From: an uncultured Eubacteriales bacterium
GTDB lineage: Bacteria > Bacillota > Clostridia > Oscillospirales > Oscillospiraceae
Direction: 5' to 3'
DNA length: 64,000 bases
NCBI GenBank assembly: GCA_900546295.1
Contig: URCK01000002.1
Span: 21,142 to 85,141, forward strand
Shown in pieces: positions 35,771 to 43,876 of this stretch (position 1 is its first letter; each line of letters begins with the position of its first letter). The notes beneath the pieces are model-generated. The model was not told the origin of the DNA and did not search any database. It saw only the letters and a program-made list of their open reading frames with translations. Position numbers and translations under genes: made by a program.

Positions 35771-35801
35771 GAGGGCGCGTGACCGCGCCCTCTTTTCTCT
35801 T
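35771..35801. terminator. Terminator hairpin after the 74-aa gene
   Basis: GAGGGCGCG/CGCGCCCTC around TGAC. The clearest T-run is on the plus strand, but the hairpin lies just after the minus-strand stop. Confidence 0.7.
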
Positions 35802-35804
35802 TTT

Positions 35805-36029
35805 TCACGATTGCAAGTTCTCAAGCTCCGACTTGCCGATCGCCATGCGTTTCCACTCCTCCGGCAGTCCCGGCGCGATCATCGGAAAGAGGTTTTCCGT
35901 GTCCGCTGTCGGCTGGATGTTATAGGTGCCGTACTTGTTGATGAGATCGGCGCAGTCGTCCGGCTGGCCGAAGCGCGCTTTGAGCATCGGCGTCATGTCG
36001 CGCGGAAGTCCCATGTCCTTGCGTTTCAT
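35805..36029 (-). CDS. Small hypothetical protein, 74 aa
   Basis: I know no characterised function. The protein is soluble and acidic, with a conserved-looking core RFGQPDDCADLINKYGTYNIQPTAD (residues 19-43) and a second segment NLFPMIAPGLPEEW. The ATG at 36029 has GGAGGTGA upstream, but this site is buried in a perfect hairpin (36041-36065), suggesting controlled translation. It follows the nucleotidyltransferase gene on the same strand. Confidence 0.65.
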   Translation of the reverse strand: MKRKDMGLPRDMTPMLKARFGQPDDCADLINKYGTYNIQPTADTENLFPMIAPGLPEEWKRMAIGKSELENLQS

Positions 36030-36040
36030 TGAGAAAATCA

Positions 36041-36065
36041 CCTCCGGACGTAGTATGTCCGGAGG
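36041..36065 (-). promoter_or_regulatory. Hairpin that sequesters a ribosome binding site
   Basis: CCTCCGGAC/GTCCGGAGG, a perfect 9-bp stem with a 7-nt loop. On the minus strand its second arm is the GGAGG Shine-Dalgarno of the 74-aa gene. Confidence 0.65.
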
Positions 36066-36086
36066 CGGTCGTTCTCTTGCGTTTTC

Positions 36087-37016
36087 TTATGCGCGCAGCG
36101 ACTTAGGATACACGCCCGCGTCGTGCAGCTTTTTCAGCTCGCGCTGCACCATTTCCTTATCCTCGTGGTAGGTCATGCCGAACCAGCGTGCGCTCGATCT
36201 CAGCACGGAGACGGTGAGCTCGCCGCGGTCGATGAGCTGACCGATCAGGCTCGGCAGCAGGCACTCTTTCTTGAGCTCGCCGTCCGGCAGCGCGCGGAGG
36301 AAGTCCTTGAAGTACTCGTCGAGCTTTCCAAAGAGCCAGGGCGTAAAGCCCCAGAAGTTCATCGAAACCGGCGTTTCGGGCGCGTAGACCGGGCCGTCGC
36401 CGTTTTCCTGAATATCGCGGATCTTGCCATCGCCGCAGGGCTTTAAGTGGAACGTCTCCACCACGCGGTCGAGCATCCCCTGCTCGTTCACATGGCACAC
36501 GCCGCGCGTGACCGTGCCGTGCTCGCTCACGGTGTTGCAAAGGTCATAGCCGACCATCGTGCCCTCGCCTGTCTCGGCGAGCTTGGAAAGCTCTTTGTAG
36601 ATCGTCCTGAACGCGTCCACGCCGTAGTAGTCATCGGCGTTGATGACGACGAACGGCTCGCTCACGCACTCCCGCGCGCAGAGCAGCGCGTGCACCGTGC
36701 CGAAGGGCTTGACGCGCTCCTCAGGCACCTTGTAAAAGGCGGGAACGCTCGAAAAATCCTGATAGGCGTAGCACACCTCGACCTTCTCGCCCTCCGCCGT
36801 TTTGCGCTCTGCAAGGCGTCTGCCGACCAGGTCCTCCATCAAATCGCGCATCTCGGGTTTGATGATGAAGACCACCTTCGTAAAGCCCGCGCGCAGCGCG
36901 TCGAAAACGGAATATTCCATCAGGATCTCCCCGTTCGGGCCGATCCCGTCCACCTGCTTGCTGCCGCCGTAGCGCGAGCCCATGCCCGCCGCCATAATGA
37001 CCAGCGCTGCCTTCAT
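36087..37016 (-). CDS. Sugar-phosphate nucleotidyltransferase family protein
   Basis: A 309-residue protein with the nucleotidyltransferase N-terminus LVIMAAGMGSRYGGSKQVDGIGPNGE and the metal-binding VVINADDYYG. It should make an NDP-sugar or related activated compound; the substrate is not evident. The ATG at 37016 has GAGAGGAG upstream and a promoter at 37075-37103. Confidence 0.85.
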   Translation of the reverse strand: MKAALVIMAAGMGSRYGGSKQVDGIGPNGEILMEYSVFDALRAGFTKVVFIIKPEMRDLMEDLVGRRLAERKTAEGEKVEVCYAYQDFSSVPAFYKVPEERVKPFGTVHALLCARECVSEPFVVINADDYYGVDAFRTIYKELSKLAETGEGTMVGYDLCNTVSEHGTVTRGVCHVNEQGMLDRVVETFHLKPCGDGKIRDIQENGDGPVYAPETPVSMNFWGFTPWLFGKLDEYFKDFLRALPDGELKKECLLPSLIGQLIDRGELTVSVLRSSARWFGMTYHEDKEMVQRELKKLHDAGVYPKSLRA

Positions 37017-37074
37017 AATGATAAAACTCCTCTCGATCTTCTCTGATGTGTTCAAAGGGATACTGCTTCCCTTC

Positions 37075-37103
37075 ATCATAGCCCATCCCACGGGGCATTG
37101 CAA
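37075..37103 (-). promoter_or_regulatory. Promoter of the nucleotidyltransferase gene
   Basis: TTGCAA (37103-37098), 17-nt spacer, TATGAT (37080-37075) on the minus strand. Confidence 0.75.
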
Positions 37104-37118
37104 CCTTCTTTTCCTCTC

Positions 37119-37146
37119 TTGTCTTTTGCCGCAAAGCTGATATACT
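37119..37146 (+). promoter_or_regulatory. Promoter of the AEC transporter gene
   Basis: TTGTCT (37119-37124), 16-nt spacer, TATACT (37141-37146). It is divergent from the promoter of the nucleotidyltransferase gene. Confidence 0.7.
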
Positions 37147-37177
37147 GAGATTTACATTCCGCTGCGAGGTGTTTTTT

Positions 37178-38110
37178 ATGGGCACGTTCCTTCACGCCGT
37201 CGCGTCCGTCACCCTCATCCTGCTGCTGACGGCCACGGGCTACTTCTGCGCGCGCATGGGCTGGATGAGCCCGCAGGTCAAGCGCTTTCTCAGCAAATTT
37301 ACAATGTCCGTCGCCATCCCCTGTATGTGCGTCTACGGGCTGACGAAGAATCTCACGCGCGAAATGCTCGCGCTCTCGCCGGGCTTTCTGCTCGTTCCCT
37401 TTCTCTCTACGCTCGGCGCGTTCCTGCTCTCACTGCTCGCAGGCAGACTCTTAAAGCTGCCGCGCAGGAAGCTCGGCGTCTTTATGATGATGTGCTCGGT
37501 GTCGAACGCCATCTTCATCGGCCTTCCGATGTGCACCGAGCTCTTCGGCGAGATCTGCACGCCCTATGTCATGCTCTACTATCTTGTCAACACAAGCTTT
37601 GTCCAGCTCGTCGGCCTCTCGCTCGTGCGCTGGTCGGGCGACGGCGGCGGCTTTGACCGCCGGATGCTCAAAAAATTCCTGACCACGCCCGCCGTCATCG
37701 GCGTGCTTTTGAGTTTTGTGCTCGTCTTTACGGGCGTTTCCCTCCCGCCGCTCGTGATGAGCTACTGCAAGTACATGAATAACCTCGTCACGCCGCTCGC
37801 CCTGCTGCTCACGGGCTATATCATCTACGAGATCGGGCTGAAAAATCTCCGCCTTGACCGCGATCTTGCCATCGTGATGATCTTTCGCTTCCTGCTCGTG
37901 CCGGCATCGTCGTTCGCGCTGTGCGCGCTGCTCGGCATTGAGGGCCTTGCGCGCAGCGTGCTGCTCGTGGAGACGGCCATGCCCGTCGTAACGCAGACGG
38001 TCGTCGCCGCCGCAGACTACGGTGCGGACGAGCAGTTTGCCGCGCAGGGCGCGGCGCTCTCCACGCTCGCGTGCTTTGTCGTCATCCCCGTTCTGATGCT
38101 GATCCTATAA
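37178..38110 (+). CDS. AEC family transporter
   Basis: A 310-residue membrane protein with about ten helices, of the auxin efflux carrier family (GYFCARMGWMSPQVKRFLSKFTMSVAIPCM; SNAIFIGLPMCTELFG). Bacterial members transport organic acids such as malate or malonate; the substrate here is unknown. The ATG at 37178 is preferred to a GTG at 37169 because GAGGTG is spaced for it. Confidence 0.9.
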   Translation: MGTFLHAVASVTLILLLTATGYFCARMGWMSPQVKRFLSKFTMSVAIPCMCVYGLTKNLTREMLALSPGFLLVPFLSTLGAFLLSLLAGRLLKLPRRKLGVFMMMCSVSNAIFIGLPMCTELFGEICTPYVMLYYLVNTSFVQLVGLSLVRWSGDGGGFDRRMLKKFLTTPAVIGVLLSFVLVFTGVSLPPLVMSYCKYMNNLVTPLALLLTGYIIYEIGLKNLRLDRDLAIVMIFRFLLVPASSFALCALLGIEGLARSVLLVETAMPVVTQTVVAAADYGADEQFAAQGAALSTLACFVVIPVLMLIL

Positions 38111-38114
38111 AAGA

Positions 38115-38141
38115 TCCCCGCGCTCGGCGCGGGAATTTTTT
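38115..38141 (+). terminator. Terminator of the AEC gene
   Basis: TCCCCGCGC/GCGCGGGA followed by ATTTTTT. Confidence 0.88.
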
Positions 38142-38145
38142 ATCT

Positions 38146-39747
38146 TCAATTACCGATCAGTGTGGACAGGCCGCCGGTTCTCAGCTCGTCTTTGTAGTAG
38201 TTGAGCTCATCGCCGATGAGCTCGTCGAGCACGCGCATACCCAGCACCTCGACCGGAGCCTTGTCGTCCGTCAGGATGCAGTTGCCGCCCTCATAGGGCG
38301 TTAGCTTTCCGTATACCGTGCGCATCATGTCGGCGTAGCCGCTGTCCTTGAGGTTCGCGATGCTGCGCAGGAACGTCTCCTCCCAATCGCCTGAGTTCGT
38401 GCAGAAGACCTCGGTGTTCGTGTTGCCCTTCACAGGCGCGGTGACGGTGTATTTAAAAACACTCGCCATCGTGTCGCAGAGGTATTCGTTGATGGAGCCG
38501 TTCTCCGCGGACGTCATATTGAGGTTCACGACCATCACGCCGTTCGGCTTCAAATGAGAGCGCACCTCGTTGAAAAACTCGACACTCGAGAGCTGGAACG
38601 GGATGGTGATATCCTGATAGGCATCGACCATGATGACGTCGAACTTTTCCTCACTTGCGGCCAAATACGCGCGCCCGTCCTCGACCGCGACGGTCACGCT
38701 GTCAGGAAGTCCGAAGTAGTCCGTCGCGATGTCGGCGATCTTTTTGTCGATCTCCGCGCCCTGCACGCTCGCGCCGGGGAAATAGCGCGTGCAGTAGCTC
38801 GCATACGTGCCAGAGCCCATACCGAGGATCATGACGCTGCGGCCCTCGTTGTCTGTGCCGTCCATGCCCGCCATGCAGGGCGCGGCGAGCGCGTAGTCAT
38901 AATACATCCCCGTCAGCGCGTTGCCCTTGACCTGCACGCTCTGCACGCCGAAGAGCACGTTCGTCGAGAGCGTCGTGCGTTTCGTGTCGTCCTGCACCTG
39001 CAAATAGTTGTAGATGGACTCATCCTCGAGCGCGAGGTCGTTCTCCCAGAAGGCGAAGCTGTAGCCCGGCAGTGCGAAGCACAGGCCGATAATTAAGAGG
39101 ACAGAGACGATCCCCGGCACGCTCTTTTTCTTCTTGAACACGAAGTACGCGATGCCGATGGCCGCGAGCACACCGGAGAAGATCAAAAACGTTGCCGCCG
39201 TGCCGACGGCGGGGATCGTCACGAACGTCGGCACGAAGGTTCCGATGATGCTGCCGATGGTGTTGAGCGCATTGAGACGCCCTACGGTCTTGCCCGTGTC
39301 GTCGAGATTATCGACTGTAAAGCGCGTGAGCGACGGCGTGACGGTGCCGAGCAGCACGCACGGGAACGCGAAGATCACAAGGCACGCTGCGAGCGCCGCC
39401 CAGACGAGGAAGTTCTTCGTCACAAAGAGCGCCAGCAGCAGCGAGATGCCCGCGATGAGATACCGTCCCACAAACGGGATGAGCGCGATCCAGATGGCCG
39501 CGATGATAAGCCTGCGGTAGAGCTTGTCGGGCGTCGCGCTCTTGTCGGCGAGCTTGCCGCCCCAGACGTTGCCGATGGCCATCGCGATCATAATGACGCC
39601 GATGATAACGGTCCACACGATCTGCGACGAGCTGAAGTACGGGGCCATGAGCCTGCTCGCACCGAGCTCGACCGCCATGACGGACATACCGGCAAAAAAT
39701 TCGGTCAGGTATAAAAAGCATTTGCTGCGGATGAGTTTATTTTCCAT
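38146..39747 (-). CDS. Fused MFS/spermidine synthase-like protein
   Basis: A 533-residue protein. Residues 1-215 hold about seven membrane helices of MFS type (FFAGMSVMAVELGASRLMAPYF). The C-terminal half is a spermidine-synthase-like Rossmann domain with MILGMGSGTYASYCTRYFP (SAM-type loop), GAEIDKKIADIA and DVIMVDAYQ. Family members are annotated as fused MFS/spermidine synthases, but the reaction is not proven; the D of MVDAYQ aligns with the catalytic region. The ATG at 39747 has GGGAGG upstream. Confidence 0.88.
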   Translation of the reverse strand: MENKLIRSKCFLYLTEFFAGMSVMAVELGASRLMAPYFSSSQIVWTVIIGVIMIAMAIGNVWGGKLADKSATPDKLYRRLIIAAIWIALIPFVGRYLIAGISLLLALFVTKNFLVWAALAACLVIFAFPCVLLGTVTPSLTRFTVDNLDDTGKTVGRLNALNTIGSIIGTFVPTFVTIPAVGTAATFLIFSGVLAAIGIAYFVFKKKKSVPGIVSVLLIIGLCFALPGYSFAFWENDLALEDESIYNYLQVQDDTKRTTLSTNVLFGVQSVQVKGNALTGMYYDYALAAPCMAGMDGTDNEGRSVMILGMGSGTYASYCTRYFPGASVQGAEIDKKIADIATDYFGLPDSVTVAVEDGRAYLAASEEKFDVIMVDAYQDITIPFQLSSVEFFNEVRSHLKPNGVMVVNLNMTSAENGSINEYLCDTMASVFKYTVTAPVKGNTNTEVFCTNSGDWEETFLRSIANLKDSGYADMMRTVYGKLTPYEGGNCILTDDKAPVEVLGMRVLDELIGDELNYYKDELRTGGLSTLIGN

Positions 39748-39798
39748 GCAGGACCTCCCTGTCGTTTCATTCACGCCGTTTTCGGCGCGTTTGGAATG

Positions 39799-39826
39799 AT
39801 TATAACATACCTTGACCGCTTTGCAA
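39799..39826 (-). promoter_or_regulatory. Promoter of the MFS/spermidine synthase gene
   Basis: TTGCAA (39826-39821), 16-nt spacer, TATAAT (39804-39799) on the minus strand. Confidence 0.8.
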
Positions 39827-39856
39827 AATGTTTTGCCGCGTATTCCTTGTGAGCGC

Positions 39857-39882
39857 TCATATTCCCCTTCTGCACGCATATA
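39857..39882 (+). promoter_or_regulatory. Possible sigma-E-type promoter of spoIIID
   Basis: TCATATT (39857-39863), 13-nt spacer, CATATA (39877-39882). This resembles the mother-cell sigma-E pattern (ATATT and CATACA), known to drive spoIIID in Bacillus; the spacer is one base shorter than usual. Confidence 0.5.
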
Positions 39883-39913
39883 GATGGAGCAACATGAGTC
39901 AGGAGTGTGCTTC

Positions 39914-40162
39914 ATGAAGGGAAACATGGAAGAACGAGCCCGCACGCTTGCGGCTTACATCATCGAGAACCGCGCCACCGTGCGCGCCGCGGCGAAGAGG
40001 TACGGCGTGAGCAAATCCACCGTGCACAAGGACTTACAGGACCGCCTGCCCCAATTCGACCGCTGTCTTTACCTTCAGGTGAAAGAGGTGCTGGACGAGA
40101 ACAAGGCCCAGCGCCACATCCGCGGCGGCCTCGCGACGCGAAAAAAATATAAAGGCGTGTGA
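39914..40162 (+). CDS. spoIIID: Sporulation transcription factor SpoIIID
   Basis: An 82-residue DNA-binding protein with the SpoIIID helix-turn-helix (TVRAAAKRYGVSKSTVHKDL) and the basic C-terminal region (DENKAQRHIRGGLATRKKY). It is a mother-cell regulator during endospore formation. The ATG at 39914 has CAGGAGTG upstream. It is the clearest evidence in the window that the organism forms endospores. Confidence 0.95.
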   Translation: MKGNMEERARTLAAYIIENRATVRAAAKRYGVSKSTVHKDLQDRLPQFDRCLYLQVKEVLDENKAQRHIRGGLATRKKYKGV

Positions 40163-40223
40163 AACTTTTTTCGCGTTTTTCCGTCTAAGAGAAGGGTATT
40201 TCATACCGGCGGCAAAATTTCTC

Positions 40224-40252
40224 TTGCATGATACCGCCGCGCAGGGTACAAT
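40224..40252 (+). promoter_or_regulatory. Sigma-A promoter of the LCP gene
   Basis: TTGCAT (40224-40229), 17-nt spacer, TACAAT (40247-40252). Confidence 0.7.
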
Positions 40253-40294
40253 ACCGTTATTGTAAACCGAAAGAAAAAAGATCGGAGCGACGAG

Positions 40295-41353
40295 ATGAGA
40301 AAACAGGACTATTACGAGCCAAGCACCGGCTGCGAAAGCGAGCCGCGCCGCAGGCCGAAGAAAAAGAAAAAACGCGCAAATCGCGGTGAGCGCGCGGCGG
40401 TCACGCTTTTGTCGCTGCTCTTTCTGGTCGTGGCCGCCGCGGCGGTGGTCAAGTACGTCGTGCGCGCGCCCGAGCCGGACGCCGACAAGGAGGATAAGAA
40501 GATCGAGCAGGACAGCGCGCAGCAGGAAGGCGGCGACGGCATCGAGACGATCGCAAACGGCAAGGAGCGCAAAAAATACTGCTACACCATCCTCCTCTCC
40601 GGCGTGGACAACGACGCCGGCGGCAGCGATACGAACATGCTCATGCGCTTTGACGCGGAGAACGACGCGATCGACATCGTCAGCCTCCCGCGCGACTCGC
40701 TGATGAGCAACGGCCACAAGCTCAACTATGCCTACAACAACGGCGGCACCGACAAGCTGCGCAGCGAGATCGAGGACCTTCTGGGCGTACCCGTGGACTT
40801 CTACGTTTCCGTCAACCTAAAGGGCTTTGTCGCGCTGATCGACCAGATCGGCGGCATTGAGTTCGACGTGCCCTGCGACATGGACTACGACGACCCCTAT
40901 CAGGACCTGCACATCCACTTCAAGGCGGGATTGCAGAAGCTTAACGGCCAGCAGGCCATGGAGGTCGTGCGCTTCCGCCACAACAACGACAACACCGGCT
41001 ACGGCGGGCGGCAGGACCTTGGGCGCATCGAAACGCAGCAGGCCTTTTTGAAGGCCGTTGCGCAGAAGCTCATGAAGATCGAGAACCTGCCCGCGATGGC
41101 CGAGACCTTCCTCAAGTATGTCAAGACCGACCTGACGCTCGGCAACCTCGTCTGGCTCGCCAACGAGGCGCTCTCCATGGGCGGCATGGACGCCATCCAC
41201 TTTGCCACCCTCCCCGGCGACGGCTCGGGCTGGTATAAGGGCATGTCGGTCTACGCGCTCGACCGCGAGCAGGTGCTCGAGATGACCAATTCCATGCTCA
41301 ACCCCTACGTCGCGCCGCTCACGGCGGACGAGCAGAACGTCCTCGTCCCGTAA
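40295..41353 (+). CDS. LytR-CpsA-Psr (LCP) family protein
   Basis: A 352-residue membrane-anchored protein. A basic cytoplasmic tail (PKKKKKRANRGER) precedes one helix (residues about 34-54), then an extracellular LCP domain with LLSGVDNDAGGSDTNMLM, IVSLPRDSLM, KLNYAYNNGG and VRFRHNNDNTGYGGRQDLGR, which include the conserved Asp and Arg residues. LCP proteins ligate teichoic acid or other glycopolymers from undecaprenyl pyrophosphate to peptidoglycan. The next gene encodes an SLH-domain protein, fitting a cell-envelope role. Confidence 0.93.
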   Translation: MRKQDYYEPSTGCESEPRRRPKKKKKRANRGERAAVTLLSLLFLVVAAAAVVKYVVRAPEPDADKEDKKIEQDSAQQEGGDGIETIANGKERKKYCYTILLSGVDNDAGGSDTNMLMRFDAENDAIDIVSLPRDSLMSNGHKLNYAYNNGGTDKLRSEIEDLLGVPVDFYVSVNLKGFVALIDQIGGIEFDVPCDMDYDDPYQDLHIHFKAGLQKLNGQQAMEVVRFRHNNDNTGYGGRQDLGRIETQQAFLKAVAQKLMKIENLPAMAETFLKYVKTDLTLGNLVWLANEALSMGGMDAIHFATLPGDGSGWYKGMSVYALDREQVLEMTNSMLNPYVAPLTADEQNVLVP

Positions 41354-41393
41354 GCGCGCCGCGGCCTCATCTGCAAGAAAGAGAGAAAACGCT

Positions 41394-42899
41394 ATGAAGT
41401 TCCGCTTTGCGCTGCTCCTTGCGGCGCTCACGCTCGTTTTGAGCGTCAACGCCCTCGCAAACAGCGACGGCGAAGCCTCTACCGCACCCGCCGCGCCCGC
41501 GCTGACCGAAGCCGCGGGCGGCAGCGCCGATCCCTTTGTCCCCCTTCGCAGCTACGACGGGCGCTTCACCGACGTAAAAAGCGGCGACTGGTTCGCCCCC
41601 GCCGTCGTCTCGGCCTATGAATACGGCCTTCTCAGCGGACGCGGGGAGAAGACCTTCTCCCCCGCCGGCAGCGTGACGATCGCCGAGATGCTGACCATCG
41701 CCGCGCGCCTGCGCGCCATTTACACGACGGGAAGCGAGGAGGTCATCCCCGCAGCCTCGCCCGGCAAGAGCTGGTACCAGCCCTATGTCGACTATCTCAA
41801 GGCCGAGCAGCTCCTCGATACGAGCTTTGAAGGCTCCTACCTCCTGCCCGCCTCGCGCGCGCAGATGGCGGGTATCTTTGCCTTTGCCCTGCCCTCGGAA
41901 TGGTACGAGGAACCGAACGCCGCGCTTGTCACCACCGCCTACGCAAGCGGCGATTTTATCGCCGATGTGACGCTCAAAACGCCCTACCGCAGCGAGATAC
42001 TGATGATGTACCGCCGGGGCCTGCTCTCCGGCATGGACGCTGCGGGCAGCTTCTGCCCCGATCGCAGCGTCAGCCGCGCGGAGATCGCCGCGCTCTTAAC
42101 GCGTGTCATCGAGCCGGAAGCGCGCCTGACGCTCACCTGGAAGGTCTTGCCCTACCACTCTGCCAAGGGCACGACGCTTGCGGGCCTTGTGAAAGCCCCG
42201 CAGGGGACGGCGCTGCCCGCGAGCGCGAAGGACACCGCCGCCATCGATTCTCTCGTGCGCGATATGCTCGCGCGCGGCGAGCACAGCATCACGCTCCGCT
42301 ATCCCAAGGCGCTCTCTTCCTCCGCCGCGACCGCGCTGACACAGGCCTTCACCTCCTGCGTGAAGACCTACTGTGAGCAGATGTACAACTCCGTTTCCTG
42401 CAAGTCTTACTCCTCGGGCAAGGTGCAGCTCACCTTCTCCTCCACCGCCCGCTCGGACGCGCAGCTGGAAACCTGCCGCGAGCAGGCGCTCGCCGCCGCC
42501 ATCCGCGTGCACGACTCCCTCTGGGAGAGCGGCCAGCTGAGCTACGGCATGACGGAGTATGAGATCGCGCGCGTTTACTACCAATGGCTGTGCGAGAATT
42601 GCCGCTATGACGACGCGGCACGCGACGACTCTCTCAGTCATCTCGCCTGCGGCGCGCTCGTCGACGGGCTTGCCGTCTGCGACGGCTACACGGGCGCATA
42701 CAACCTCCTTTTGAAGCTCGAGGGCATTGAGTGCACCGCCCTTTTCAACGACAGCCACATCTGGACCGTCGCCACGCTCGACGGCCGCAGTTATCACATC
42801 GACGTCACCTGGGGCGACCAGTACGGCCGCACGGATCTGCGCTACTTCGGCATGAGCGCCGAGCAGTCGCGCAAATACCACCCGTGGACAGGAAAATAA
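41394..42899 (+). CDS. SLH-domain protein with C-terminal transglutaminase-like domain
   Basis: A 501-residue exported protein with a signal peptide (residues 1-22, ending near ALANS). SLH-like repeats follow: FTDVKSGDWFAPAVVSAYEYGLLSG, a second around SWYQPYVDYLKAEQLL, and a third around SEILMMYRRGLLSG. The C-terminal third is a transglutaminase/protease-like domain with triad residues Cys (LAVCDGYTGAY), His (DSHIWTV) and Asp (IDVTWGD). It may bind secondary cell wall polymer through SLH and cut or cross-link a wall component; this is inferred. It lies 40 bp after the LCP gene. Confidence 0.85.
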   Translation: MKFRFALLLAALTLVLSVNALANSDGEASTAPAAPALTEAAGGSADPFVPLRSYDGRFTDVKSGDWFAPAVVSAYEYGLLSGRGEKTFSPAGSVTIAEMLTIAARLRAIYTTGSEEVIPAASPGKSWYQPYVDYLKAEQLLDTSFEGSYLLPASRAQMAGIFAFALPSEWYEEPNAALVTTAYASGDFIADVTLKTPYRSEILMMYRRGLLSGMDAAGSFCPDRSVSRAEIAALLTRVIEPEARLTLTWKVLPYHSAKGTTLAGLVKAPQGTALPASAKDTAAIDSLVRDMLARGEHSITLRYPKALSSSAATALTQAFTSCVKTYCEQMYNSVSCKSYSSGKVQLTFSSTARSDAQLETCREQALAAAIRVHDSLWESGQLSYGMTEYEIARVYYQWLCENCRYDDAARDDSLSHLACGALVDGLAVCDGYTGAYNLLLKLEGIECTALFNDSHIWTVATLDGRSYHIDVTWGDQYGRTDLRYFGMSAEQSRKYHPWTGK

Positions 42900-42905
42900 G
42901 CAGAA

Positions 42906-42940
42906 AGAAGAGCCTTCTCAAGGGAAGGCTCTTCTTTTTT
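42906..42940. terminator. Convergent terminator
   Basis: AGAAGAGCCTTC/GAAGGCTCTTCT with a 6-nt loop and TTTTTT on the plus strand, serving the SLH gene and probably the convergent MBL gene. Confidence 0.88.
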
Positions 42941-43716
42941 CATATCGTGAACGTCTCGCCCTCGCGCGTGATGCGCGCGATCGCGTCCTTCTGCGCGGGA
43001 TGGGCGGCGATGTAACGGTCGATGACCTCGTACTTTTTCCACATGTGCATGGGGAAGACGTGCCGCACCCTGATCTGCCTCATCAGCTCTTCGATGCCAA
43101 GCCCCTCGCTCTCCTCGCCGAGTCTCGGGTCGAGCGGCGCCATCGCCGCTGTGATCTCGGGCACAATACCGTTGTCCGTCGCCTCGTTTTCGACCGCCGA
43201 GGCGAGCTTTTCGATCGCCGTGCGGTAATGGGCGGCCATATTGTTGCAGTAAGCCTCGCCCTCGCTCTTCCAGTCCCACCAGTTGAGGTCGCCCCCGTGG
43301 TAGACCATCTTCCCCTCGCAGCGCAGAAGATACGCATTGCCGATGTCCGTCGACTTGACGGCGCGGATGCTTAAGTCCTCTCCCGCGACTTCTGTGAGCA
43401 GGATGCTGTCGGGCCGCAGGACGGTCGTGCGGGCAAAGGCAGCATCGGAAATGTTGAGCCACTGGCGCTTGCGCTCGGTGAGGCGCGTGTCGCGCGAGAC
43501 GAAAAAGCGCGCATCGGGATACTTTTCCAGAAGAGTAAAGACCCTCGCGTCAAAATGATCCTCGTGGCTGTGGCTCGAAAAGACGAGCAGGGGCTTATCG
43601 CCCTTCAGTTCCGGCAGCGCGCCGGTGTAGTCCGGCTCGTAGGTATAATCAAACAGCGTGTAGAACTTGTCCCACTCGACAAGAAATGCGCTGTGGGCGA
43701 TGAAGGTGACGTTCAT
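42940..43716 (-). CDS. MBL-fold metallo-hydrolase
   Basis: A 258-residue metallo-beta-lactamase-fold protein. It has the metal motif SSHSHEDHFD, a GGDLNWWDW Asp site, and a late FPMHMWKKY His, as in the YtkL/UlaG-like group. The substrate is unknown. The ATG at 43716 has AAAGGAG upstream; the in-frame extension to 43833 lacks one and crosses the promoter. Confidence 0.88.
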   Translation of the reverse strand: MNVTFIAHSAFLVEWDKFYTLFDYTYEPDYTGALPELKGDKPLLVFSSHSHEDHFDARVFTLLEKYPDARFFVSRDTRLTERKRQWLNISDAAFARTTVLRPDSILLTEVAGEDLSIRAVKSTDIGNAYLLRCEGKMVYHGGDLNWWDWKSEGEAYCNNMAAHYRTAIEKLASAVENEATDNGIVPEITAAMAPLDPRLGEESEGLGIEELMRQIRVRHVFPMHMWKKYEVIDRYIAAHPAQKDAIARITREGETFTI

Positions 43717-43758
43717 GTGCTTCTCCTTTCGCGCGCGGGATGCGGCTTTGCGCGTAGG

Positions 43759-43787
43759 ATTATAACAGACGCGCGCTCGCAACGCAA
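43759..43787 (-). promoter_or_regulatory. Promoter of the MBL gene
   Basis: TTGCGT (43787-43782), 17-nt spacer, TATAAT (43764-43759) on the minus strand. Confidence 0.75.
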
Positions 43788-43876
43788 GGGAAAGGCTTTT
43801 CAAACGCGCGCGGTTGTGGTAAAATATTTGCAATTTTAACAGCGAATGCTGTATCTTCGCAGAAAGGAGCCGCGCG

